DNA of 10,132 nucleotides from B13-G4 sp030606805 (GTDB lineage Bacteria; Desulfobacterota; Desulfobacteria; Desulfobacterales; ETH-SRB1), in the NCBI GenBank assembly GCA_030606805.1, contig JAUWFS010000121.1:1-10132 (forward strand), given 5' to 3'. The notes below the pieces were generated by a model. It saw only the letters and a list, made by a program, of their open reading frames with translations, was not told where the DNA came from and ran no database searches. Each line of letters begins with the position of its first letter. Positions within the stretch are counted from its first letter, which is position 1. Positions 1 through 5,422 of this stretch are shown here, one piece after another. A program made the translations under genes and the position numbers.

Positions 1-159
1 TACCCCATGCTTTAGCAAGCATTCATCAAAGGGAACCGCGAGAAAAGCAGGGCGGCCATATTTTGTTATTATGGCAAGGCGTCCACTTTCCGCATTTTGG
101 ATAAGATCGCCGATGTGTTGGCGTAGTTCACGAACTGTAAAAACATTAAGTTGTTCCAT
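1..159 (-). CDS. Phd/YefM-family antitoxin, N-terminal part (cut by window edge)
   Basis: Only the first 53 codons are in the window; the gene continues off the left edge. The reverse-strand reading starts MEQLNVFTVRELRQHIGDL and continues with a NAESGR-L-A-I-ITKYGRPAFLAVP segment. This is the usual layout of the Phd/YefM DNA-binding fold: a short strand, the helix containing RELR, then the beta hairpin ending in GRP-A-L-V/A-P. The ATG at 159-157 has a GAGGAA Shine-Dalgarno at 170-165. In this family the N-terminal half binds the operator and the C-terminal tail neutralises a RelE/YoeB, Doc or PIN-type toxin. Neither the tail nor any toxin gene is visible here; the partner would be expected beyond the left edge. 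An orphan Phd-like regulator cannot be excluded. A palindrome just upstream supports autoregulation. Confidence 0.88.
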   Translation of the reverse strand, partial: MEQLNVFTVRELRQHIGDLIQNAESGRLAIITKYGRPAFLAVPFDECLLKHGV

Positions 160-176
160 AGCAATTCCTCATTATT

Positions 177-192
177 AATTGTGTACACAATT
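177..192. promoter_or_regulatory. Perfect palindrome, probable operator of the Phd/YefM antitoxin
   Basis: AATTGTGTACACAATT is a perfect 16-bp palindrome centred on TGTACA (182-187), lying 18 bp upstream of the antitoxin start and overlapping where its promoter should be. YefM of Escherichia coli autoregulates through palindromes with a TGTACA core, so this is the likely binding site of the encoded antitoxin. That the palindrome exists is direct observation; its role is inferred. Confidence 0.7.
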
Positions 193-202
193 CGTAGCAC
201 AA

Positions 203-385
203 TTAAATCAATTCTGCAATATTTTTTATTGAAGCGAAAAAACGAGCGTATTCCTCGTAGTTTGTCAAAGCAGAAGCGAAGCCCGCTTGTACGAGGCTGC
301 GGGGTTCTTCAATATCCAGGATAATTAGGTGAAATAATATTGTGTACAAATAGCTTATAGTTACAATACCTTGAAAAGATACCGA
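203..385 (-). pseudogene. Possible C-terminal remnant of an unidentified protein
   Basis: One reverse-strand frame is open for 60 codons and ends with TAA at 205-203. From about 322 downwards it reads like real protein: ILDIEEPRSLVQAGFASAL, then TNYEEYARFFASIKN and IAELI. It is acidic-amphipathic, without low complexity. Upstream of that point the frame becomes hydrophobic and AT-biased, and it has no ATG and no ribosome-binding site. I do not recognise the family. It could be the decayed 3' end of a gene whose front half was lost, or a dispersed repeat that happens to be open in this frame. Its stop lies only 11 bp from the antitoxin operator, on the same strand. Confidence 0.25.
340..350. 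promoter_or_regulatory. Second TGTACA-cored site, possible distal antitoxin operator
   Basis: TTGTGTACAAA contains the same GTGTACA core as the palindrome at 177-192, with TGTACA at 343-348, about 160 bp away. The flanking symmetry is shorter. Phd/YefM-type operators often come as a long and a short palindrome, but normally much closer together, so this may be coincidental or a relic of a duplicated operator region. Confidence 0.3.
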
Positions 386-488
386 TTATGATGTATGGAG
401 TATCAGGAGCATAGTCAACAACGGTAATAATCATGGAAACGTCAAAGTCAGTGCTAAATTGCTAATATTTAGAGTTTGTGGGGACATC

Positions 489-658
489 AAAATCCGAAAT
501 ACGAATATCGAAACTCGAAACAATATCTAATTTCGAATATCAAATGACCAAAACATGTCAGGCACTTATGCAATATTTATGGCGTTCCACCATGTTTGAA
601 ATTTTGAATTTTGGTCATTTGTATTTGTTTCGGATTTCGAGCTTCGAGCTTCGAATTT
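489..658. repeat. Long imperfect inverted repeat, MITE-like intergenic element
   Basis: The left arm (about 489-555) and right arm (about 594-658) are imperfect reverse complements around a loop of about 40 bp. The clearest pairing is CAAATGACCAAA (541-552) with TTTGGTCATTTG (610-621). The outer parts are built from short CGAA-type units, for example AATCCGAAATACGAA on the left and TTCGAGCTTCGAATTT on the right. Small open frames that cross this element are by-products of the repeat, not genes. No flanking target duplication is obvious. From general experience such CGAA-rich snap-back repeats are dispersed in sulfate-reducer genomes, but I cannot test copy number here. Confidence 0.65.
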
Positions 659-751
659 ATTGAAAATTGAATAAGTAAACAATTTTTGTGAATTCAGGTG
701 GTTATCAGCATAAATGACGTAGCCCTGTCGGGCAGATATGATTTTGGATGC

Positions 752-780
752 TTGACTGAAAAACAATGTTGAATTATATA
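752..780 (+). promoter_or_regulatory. Sigma70-type promoter upstream of the phosphorylase gene
   Basis: TTGACT (752-757) and TATATA (775-780) are separated by exactly 17 bp, which is close to the housekeeping consensus and the best promoter-like match I noticed on the plus strand before the first gene. Transcription would begin near 787 and leave a leader of about 75 nt before the ATG at 861. A small hairpin, GCCC-TGTC-GGGC (722-733), lies just upstream of the -35 box. It is the likely start of the nucleoside-salvage transcript. Confidence 0.6.
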
Positions 781-860
781 GGGCAGGATTGGGGAGCAGG
801 GAACATTGTTCGAAATTCTGCGGTTCAAAACAAATGGAGATTCGGGTTGGGAGAATTGGC

Positions 861-1688
861 ATGAAAAGTTATAAGCTCAGGGCAGTTGAGACGGCAGAAT
901 ACTTGAAAGCTCACATTAACAAGTCCCCTGAAATAGGCATTCTCACAGGGACAGGCCTTGGCAATAGTTTGGGCTCAATAGATATTGATGTATCATTCAA
1001 TTACAAGGATATCCCTAATTTCCCTGTTTCGACAGTTCAGGCACATTTGGGGAAGCTTTTTTTTGGCGGCTTGAATGGAAAACCTGTTATTGCCATGCAG
1101 GGCCGGTTTCATCTTTATGAGGGCTACTCGCCGGCAGATGTTACTTTTCCAATAAGAGTTATGCAGGAGCTTGGTGTTAAGATCTTAATTCTTTCCAATG
1201 CAGCCGGAGGACTTAACCCTGACTTTAAAGTCGGGGACATAATGATTATCAAAGATCATATTAATCTTACTGGCTCAAATCCTCTTATCGGGCACAATGA
1301 AGACAGTTGGGGTATTAGATTCCCCGACATGAGCAGAGCATATGATGAAAAGCTTGCTTTGCTTGCGGAAGATGCCGGGGCCAAGGCAGGTATAAGAATA
1401 CAAAAAGGTGTATATGCAGGCTTAAAGGGGCCGTCTCTTGAAACTCCGGCAGAAGTGCGTTTTTTAAAGACAGTAGGTGCGGAAGCTGTTGGTTTCTCAA
1501 CAGTTCAGGAGGTCATTTCGGCCGTGCATGGAGGAATGAGGGTGCTATGCCTGTCGACAATTACCAACATTAATGATCCTGACGAGCCAGTTCCTGCAAC
1601 GATTGAAGAAATTATCAGCGTGGCGGAGAAAGCCGCTCCCAGGCTTGAAACGATAATTAATGATGTTGCAGGCGGGATAACCTTTTAA
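861..1688 (+). CDS. Purine nucleoside phosphorylase (trimeric PNP/MTAP family), probable 5'-methylthioinosine phosphorylase
   Basis: A 275-residue enzyme of the trimeric PNP/MTAP family, which splits purine nucleosides with phosphate into base and sugar-1-phosphate. Visible signatures are the phosphate loop TGTGLG (29-34), AHLGKL (61-66), the QGRFHLYEG phosphate/sugar motif (80-88), NAAGG (113-117), GPSLET with Glu194, FSTVQEV (212-218) and ITN with Asn236. By alignment from memory, Asn236 matches human PNP Asn243 (6-oxopurine recognition; Asp in adenine-using MTAP), and Ile248 falls where human PNP has His257, which binds the 5'-OH. A hydrophobic residue there is typical of enzymes accepting 5'-methylthio or 5'-deoxy sugars. 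Together with the deaminases next door this favours methylthioinosine, as described for Pseudomonas aeruginosa PA3004. The ATG at 861 has GGGAGA at 849-854; an in-frame ATG at 834 lacks such a site. Ordinary inosine/guanosine PNP remains the alternative. Confidence 0.9.
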   Translation: MKSYKLRAVETAEYLKAHINKSPEIGILTGTGLGNSLGSIDIDVSFNYKDIPNFPVSTVQAHLGKLFFGGLNGKPVIAMQGRFHLYEGYSPADVTFPIRVMQELGVKILILSNAAGGLNPDFKVGDIMIIKDHINLTGSNPLIGHNEDSWGIRFPDMSRAYDEKLALLAEDAGAKAGIRIQKGVYAGLKGPSLETPAEVRFLKTVGAEAVGFSTVQEVISAVHGGMRVLCLSTITNINDPDEPVPATIEEIISVAEKAAPRLETIINDVAGGITF

Positions 1689-1900
1689 AAGTGCCTAAAT
1701 TAGAAAAGACAGTGCCTAAAGTGCCTAAAGTATATTAAAGTGCCTAAAGTTAAGGAATTCTGCTATTTTATATATGTTCCTTCAGTCGTCAATGTGCAAA
1801 GGAGGAATAACGCCTGCAACTCTGGATTATCAATTAGCACGCCGAAGGCGTACCACAACTTTAGGCACTTTAGCTCACTTTAATATACTTTAGGCACTTT
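1688..1900. repeat. Inverted repeat built from a 9-bp unit (AAAGTGCCT)
   Basis: This fills most of the spacer between the phosphorylase and the first deaminase. The unit AAAGTGCCT recurs several times from 1688 to 1750, and its complement AGGCACTTT recurs from 1859 to 1900. The core arms are 1721-1751 and 1857-1897, each with units flanking a shared GTATATTAAAG; the right arm carries about 10 extra bases. The loop of about 105 bp contains a small hairpin, ACGCC-GAA-GGCGT (1839-1851). The first unit begins at the last base of the phosphorylase stop codon. No target duplication is visible. The unit differs from that of the GTAAC-ended elements further right, so this is a separate repeat family. 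Confidence 0.75.
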
Positions 1901-1945
1901 AAATACAAGACACTCATGGCCGCACCGAAGGGGCGTTAACTTGCT

Positions 1946-3247
1946 ATGAATTCATCTGATATATTGATTTTAAATGGAACATTGCTGACCATGGATTCAG
2001 GGGGCACGCAGTTCAAAAACGGTGCTGTTGCCATAGAAGGTGAAAAAATTGTTGCTTTAGGGTTTGCTGATGATTTTTTATCATGGAATGCATCACGCAT
2101 TATAGATGCCCGTGGAGGCATAATTATGCCAGGGCTTGTTAATGCTCATACTCATGCAGCAATGACATGTTTCAGGGGCCTTGCAGATGATCTTCCATTG
2201 ATGACCTGGCTGAATGATTATATATTTCCTGCAGAGGCAAAGCTTGATTATGAAAAAGTTTATTGTGGAACTCTTCTTGCCTGTGCGGAGATGATAAGTT
2301 CCGGGACCACCTGTTTTTGTGATATGTATCTTTTTGAAGATGCTGTAGCCTGTGCGGCAAAACATGCCGGGATGCGGGCGGTGGTGGGCGAAGTACTATA
2401 CGACTTTCCTTCTCCTAATTATGGCCCAATTGAGAATGGCTTTGCATATACGGAAATGCTTATTGAAAAGTGGAAAAATGATTCTCTGATAACTATTGCT
2501 GTTGAGCCTCATTCTCCTTACCTTTGTTCGCGGGATCTTCTTAAAAGAGCTTCTTTTCTTGCGAAAAAGAATAATATTCCGCTCGTTATTCATGTCTCGG
2601 AAACTGAATACGAAGTCCAAACAAGCAAAGAAAAACATGGCGTTACACCCGTCGGATTCCTTGCGGATCTTGATGTGTTGTCGCGGAATCTTCTTGCCTG
2701 TCATTGTGTTATGCTGACAGATGAAGATATTTCTCTTTTGCAGCGTTTTGATGTTAAAGTTTCCCATAATCCTGAAAGCAATATGAAACTTGCATCAGGC
2801 ATTGCTCCGATACCAGAGCTTTTAAAAGCAGGAGTTTGTGTCGGGCTGGGAACAGATGGATGCGCAAGCAATAATGATCTGGATATCTTCATGGAGATGG
2901 ATACTGCTGCCAAGCTGCACAAGGTAAACACTTTTGACCCGACTGTTATGGATGCATATACTGTGCTTAAAATGGGCACTATTGACGGGGCAAGGTCACT
3001 TGGGCTTGATGATATAATCGGCTCTCTTGAGCCAGGGAAAAGGGCGGATATTATAATTATTGATACCCACAAGCCCCACCTCACGCCGATGTATAACCCG
3101 ATTTCTCATCTTGTTTATGCAGTAAAAGGGAGCGATGTTGCAACCTCTATTATAAACGGGAAAATAGTCATGGAAGACGGCAGGTTTTTAACTTTGAATG
3201 TTGAGGATATAATTGAGGATGTTAAGATTATTGCAGATGAAATGTAA
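1946..3247 (+). CDS. mtaD: 5'-methylthioadenosine/S-adenosylhomocysteine-type deaminase (amidohydrolase), copy 1
   Basis: A 433-residue cytosolic metal-dependent deaminase of the amidohydrolase superfamily, MTA/SAH deaminase group (MtaD; related to Thermotoga TM0936 and archaeal DadD). It converts MTA, SAH or 5'-deoxyadenosine to the matching inosine compound and ammonia. Ligand motifs are in order and intact: NAHTH (His68, His70), EPHSPY (His189), HVSE (His216, catalytic Glu219), ACHC (His253) and GTDG (Asp304). SHNPESNMKLASG (273-285) matches the family signature, and the PAEAKL stretch near 95-100 probably touches the ribose. The C-terminal segment with GSLEPGKRADI closes the small beta-sandwich domain. 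Length is normal. The start has only a weak AAGGGG site at 1928-1933. The TAA stop lies inside the GTAAC end of the repeat that follows. The exact nucleoside preference is not readable from sequence. Confidence 0.88.
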   Translation: MNSSDILILNGTLLTMDSGGTQFKNGAVAIEGEKIVALGFADDFLSWNASRIIDARGGIIMPGLVNAHTHAAMTCFRGLADDLPLMTWLNDYIFPAEAKLDYEKVYCGTLLACAEMISSGTTCFCDMYLFEDAVACAAKHAGMRAVVGEVLYDFPSPNYGPIENGFAYTEMLIEKWKNDSLITIAVEPHSPYLCSRDLLKRASFLAKKNNIPLVIHVSETEYEVQTSKEKHGVTPVGFLADLDVLSRNLLACHCVMLTDEDISLLQRFDVKVSHNPESNMKLASGIAPIPELLKAGVCVGLGTDGCASNNDLDIFMEMDTAAKLHKVNTFDPTVMDAYTVLKMGTIDGARSLGLDDIIGSLEPGKRADIIIIDTHKPHLTPMYNPISHLVYAVKGSDVATSIINGKIVMEDGRFLTLNVEDIIEDVKIIADEM

Positions 3248-3383
3248 CTACTCAGGTTCACAGTTCAAGGGTTCACGGTTCAAGGTTGAAAACCGACCAA
3301 CCCTGAACCTAACAATCTGAGTAGTTACGAAATATGAAGAGATCAAGGCAACCAACCGTGAACCCAACAACCTGAGTAGTTAC
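3244..3383. repeat. GTAAC-ended snap-back element with a duplicated right arm
   Basis: The left end GTAACTACTCAGG (3244-3256) is followed by GGTTCAC/CAGTTC-like units. Two right arms exist: one ends in CTGAGTAGTTAC at 3328, the other in CCTGAGTAGTTAC at 3383. The left end pairs perfectly over 13 bp with the distal end and over 12 bp with the proximal one. The 85-bp unit 3244-3328 is bracketed by GAAAT (3239-3243 and 3329-3333), a possible short target duplication. The TAA in the left GTAAC is the stop codon of the upstream deaminase, and the distal arm ends two bases before the ATG of the next gene, so the element forms the whole intergenic junction. Confidence 0.8.
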
Positions 3384-3384
3384 C

Positions 3385-4704
3385 ATGAGTTTTGATATAA
3401 TAATACACAATGGTACAATAGTTACGGTAAACCCTGATTTTGATATTATTAAAGATGGTATTGTATGTATAAAAAAGGGGCGGCTGGAACGTATTGAACC
3501 CAGGAGCGCCGGCTCACTGATTCCAGAGGCAAATGAAATAATAGATGCTAAAGGCGGGATTATAATGCCCGGCCTTGTAAATACACATACCCATCTTCCG
3601 ATGTCTATATTCAAGGGACTTGCTGATGATCTGCCCTTAATGACCTGGCTTAATGAACATATTTTTCCTGCCGAGGCAAAGCATATTAAAGCCGAGACTG
3701 TCAGGCTCGGGTCTTTTTTATCATGTGCGGAGATGATACTGTCCGGTACAACCACGTGCTGTGACGGGTATTTTTTCGAAGATGAAGTAGCAAAGGCGGT
3801 TTTTGATTCCGGCATGAGAGCGATACTCGGGCAGGGTGTTATAGACTTTCCTGCCCCGGGAGTACCGCAACCGTCAGATAATGTTAATAAAGCGGTCAGA
3901 TTTACTGATAAATGGTATAATAAATCATTGATGATAACCCCATCAATATTTTGTCATTCACCATATACCTGTTCTGAAGAAACTTTGAAAAAAGCAAAAC
4001 ATGCTGCATTGTCAAAAAATTTGCTTTTTCAGATTCACGTAGCGGAAACAAAAGACGAGAGAGATCGGATTCTGTCTGAGAAAAATTCTTCTCCAATCAA
4101 GCACCTCGATAGTATTGGGATACTGGATAATAACACTCTGCTTGTTCATTCAATATGGGTGGATGATGATGATATTGATATAATTGCAAATAGCGGTGCC
4201 AAAGTTTCGGTTTGCACGGAAAGTGAAATGAAGCTGGCTTCCGGCATTGCTCCGGTTATTAAATTTTTAGAAGCAGGAATAAAAGTCGGACTTGGCACGG
4301 ACGGGAGTGCGAGCAATAACGACCTTGATCTTTTCAATGAGATGGATGTTACTGCGAAACTCCACAAGGTTAATATCCTTGATCCGACAGTCATGGATGC
4401 AAAGACAGTCTTTAAACTGGCGACAATTGATGGGGCAGGGGCACTTGGTCTTGATAATGAAACAGGCTCTCTGGAAACCGGCAAACAGGCAGACATTATT
4501 ATTATCGATGTCAATAAACCTCACCTTGTCCCAATGTACAACCCAGTGTCACATATTGTGTATTCCGCACGTGGTTCGGATGTTCGGGACGTTATTATTG
4601 CCGGAAAGGTCATAGTCAGGGATCAGAAGCTCCTTAGTTTTGATCTTGAAGATGTCCTTGAAAGAGCCTCGCTAACAGGTGAGACGATTAAGGGCTATAA
4701 GTAA
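3385..4704 (+). CDS. MTA/SAH-type deaminase paralogue (amidohydrolase), copy 2 with altered active-site motif
   Basis: A 439-residue paralogue of the preceding deaminase, clearly a tandem duplicate: the stretches around PGLVNTHTH, ADDLPLMTWLN, GTDGSASNNDLD and ADIIIID are nearly the same in both. Metal and catalytic residues remain: His68, His70, His191 (CHSPY), His218 and Glu221 (HVAE), His255 (VHS) and Asp306 (GTDG). However, the family motif SHNPxSNMK is replaced by SVCTESEMK (275-283), losing the His, Asn and Pro and changing the later Asn to Glu. The enzyme is therefore probably still an active hydrolase, but on a shifted substrate such as SAH, 5'-deoxyadenosine or a non-adenine ring. 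Only a weak GAG serves as ribosome-binding site, because repeat DNA reaches to 3383. The TAA stop comes from the next repeat; without that element the frame would run on into the following gene. Confidence 0.85.
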   Translation: MSFDIIIHNGTIVTVNPDFDIIKDGIVCIKKGRLERIEPRSAGSLIPEANEIIDAKGGIIMPGLVNTHTHLPMSIFKGLADDLPLMTWLNEHIFPAEAKHIKAETVRLGSFLSCAEMILSGTTTCCDGYFFEDEVAKAVFDSGMRAILGQGVIDFPAPGVPQPSDNVNKAVRFTDKWYNKSLMITPSIFCHSPYTCSEETLKKAKHAALSKNLLFQIHVAETKDERDRILSEKNSSPIKHLDSIGILDNNTLLVHSIWVDDDDIDIIANSGAKVSVCTESEMKLASGIAPVIKFLEAGIKVGLGTDGSASNNDLDLFNEMDVTAKLHKVNILDPTVMDAKTVFKLATIDGAGALGLDNETGSLETGKQADIIIIDVNKPHLVPMYNPVSHIVYSARGSDVRDVIIAGKVIVRDQKLLSFDLEDVLERASLTGETIKGYK

Positions 4705-4787
4705 CCGTTCACGGTTTACAGTTATCGGTTTACGGTTGAAAAAACAGTGAACTGTGAACCGACAACCGTGAACGGTTACGGCTATAA
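4693..4787. mobile_element. 79-bp MITE-like palindromic element with 8-bp target duplication
   Basis: The element spans 4701-4779, flanked by exact direct repeats GGCTATAA at 4693-4700 and 4780-4787. Its ends are perfect inverted repeats of 16 bp: GTAACCGTTCACGGTT (4701-4716) and AACCGTGAACGGTTAC (4764-4779). Inside, both arms follow a 7-bp period with consensus ACGGTTN. There is no coding capacity, so any movement would need a transposase supplied elsewhere. The TAA of the left GTAAC is the stop of the second deaminase. The insertion plus duplication is 87 bp, a multiple of three, and the right flank supplies the ribosome-binding site of the next gene. Confidence 0.8.
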
Positions 4788-4803
4788 GGAAGGAAATGAT
4801 GTC

Positions 4804-5145
4804 ATGATTGAGTCCTATGCATTTGGTTCCATTATAGTTGATGGAAAAAAGTTTACATCTGATTTAATTATCTATCCTGATGGACATATAGATGCTTTCT
4901 GGTGGCGAAAGGCAGGCCATAAACTCGCAAGCGATGATATCCATAAACTTATAAATTCAAAGCCGGATGTCATTATTGCCGGCACAGGCTCAAGCGGTCT
5001 CATGAAACCAGAGAAAGAGCTTGAAAAATTACTTCAGCAAAGAGGCATAGAGTTTATTTCAACACTAAGCAGAAAGGCAGTAAAAATTTATAATGACCTG
5101 TCATCAGAAAAAAATGTTGGAGCATGTTTTCATTTAACATGCTGA
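4804..5145 (+). CDS. Mth938-like domain protein (DUF498 / NDUFAF3-related)
   Basis: A 113-residue protein that is essentially one Mth938-like domain. Signatures are the opening YAFGSIIVDGK, then YPDGHIDAFWWRKAGHKL (residues 24-41), VIIAGTGSSGLMKP, RGIEFI and the family-typical ending HLTC. The fold is known from Methanothermobacter MTH938 and human AAMDC/NDUFAF3; no enzymatic activity is firmly established, so I give no function. The ATG at 4804 has a strong AAGGAAGG site at 4786-4793. The two earlier ATGs at 4796 and 4799 are out of frame. Open reading continues in frame upstream to the element, and across its insertion site into the second deaminase. The TGA stop overlaps the start of the next target duplication. 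Its placement inside the nucleoside-salvage cluster is the only hint of role. Confidence 0.85.
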   Translation: MIESYAFGSIIVDGKKFTSDLIIYPDGHIDAFWWRKAGHKLASDDIHKLINSKPDVIIAGTGSSGLMKPEKELEKLLQQRGIEFISTLSRKAVKIYNDLSSEKNVGACFHLTC

Positions 5146-5239
5146 TAAAGGGTAACAGTTTACGGTTCACGGTTTACGGTTGATCAAAACATAAAACTGT
5201 AAACCGATAACCGTGAACCGTAAACAGTTACGATAAAGG
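5144..5239. mobile_element. 80-bp MITE-like palindromic element with 8-bp target duplication
   Basis: The element spans 5152-5231 between exact direct repeats GATAAAGG (5144-5151 and 5232-5239). Terminal arms of 23 bp (5152-5174 and 5209-5231) pair with one mismatch, start GTAAC and end GTTAC, and repeat the same 7-bp ACGGTTN unit as the element at 4701-4779. The two elements are clearly the same family but not identical, so they are separate insertions or old copies. The left duplication overlaps the TGA stop of the Mth938 gene, so the insertion fell exactly at a gene end and left the coding sequence intact. Confidence 0.8.
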
Positions 5240-5377
5240 CTTATCATGTATCTGGGATATTAAAAAGCCGGTGAGAAAGCATTATAATTTCAGATAAATT
5301 TGATCACACCTAAAGCTCACTTGCAATCTGGTTTGTTGTTTCATAAAGCTAAAGTGTCGCGCAATTTTAAATAGTTA

Positions 5378-5409
5378 CCCCCTGTGCTCTCTGTGTCCTC
5401 TGTGGTGAG
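5378..5409. repeat. CTCTGTG-type short dispersed repeat in the spacer before the isomerase gene
   Basis: The spacer 5240-5422 holds no open frame I would call a gene. At its right end lies a run made of CTGTG/CTCTGTG units (CCCTGTGCTCTCTGTG, then TCCTCTGTGGTGAG). On the other strand it reads as the CACCACAGAG...CACAGAG sequence that I recall as a dispersed intergenic repeat in many bacterial genomes. It opens the isomerase frame to a GTG at 5384, giving a low-complexity Ser/Val leader that I do not accept as protein. Its end, GGTGAG (5404-5409), is the only Shine-Dalgarno-like sequence before the ATG at 5423, at a long spacing. Confidence 0.5.
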
Positions 5410-5422
5410 TTCGGTTTTAAAA

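Noticed and set aside
789..860. Longer N-terminus for the phosphorylase (TTG at 789 or ATG at 834)
   Set aside because: The extra residues are not part of the PNP fold, and only the ATG at 861 has a well-placed Shine-Dalgarno.
781..860. Riboswitch in the leader of the phosphorylase gene
   Set aside because: The leader is only about 75 nt and I see no SAM, SAH or purine aptamer core, nor a terminator hairpin.
478..862. Two overlapping open frames (478-663 plus strand; 566-862 minus strand)
   Set aside because: Both read through the 489-658 inverted repeat, are of biased composition (SKSEIRISKLET-like), lack ribosome-binding sites and resemble no protein I know.
2396..3084. Long antisense frames inside the first deaminase gene, and similar ones inside the second deaminase and pepA
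   Set aside because: They mirror the codon pattern of strongly supported genes on the other strand and show no recognisable domains or start signals.
4747..4803. Extended start of the Mth938 gene at 4747
   Set aside because: This start lies inside the palindromic element and lacks a ribosome-binding site; the ATG at 4804 has AAGGAAGG at proper distance and begins exactly at the domain.
3244..5239. CRISPR-like array suggested by recurring short repeats
   Set aside because: The repeats are tandem 7-bp units forming inverted arms; there are no regular spacers and no cas genes.
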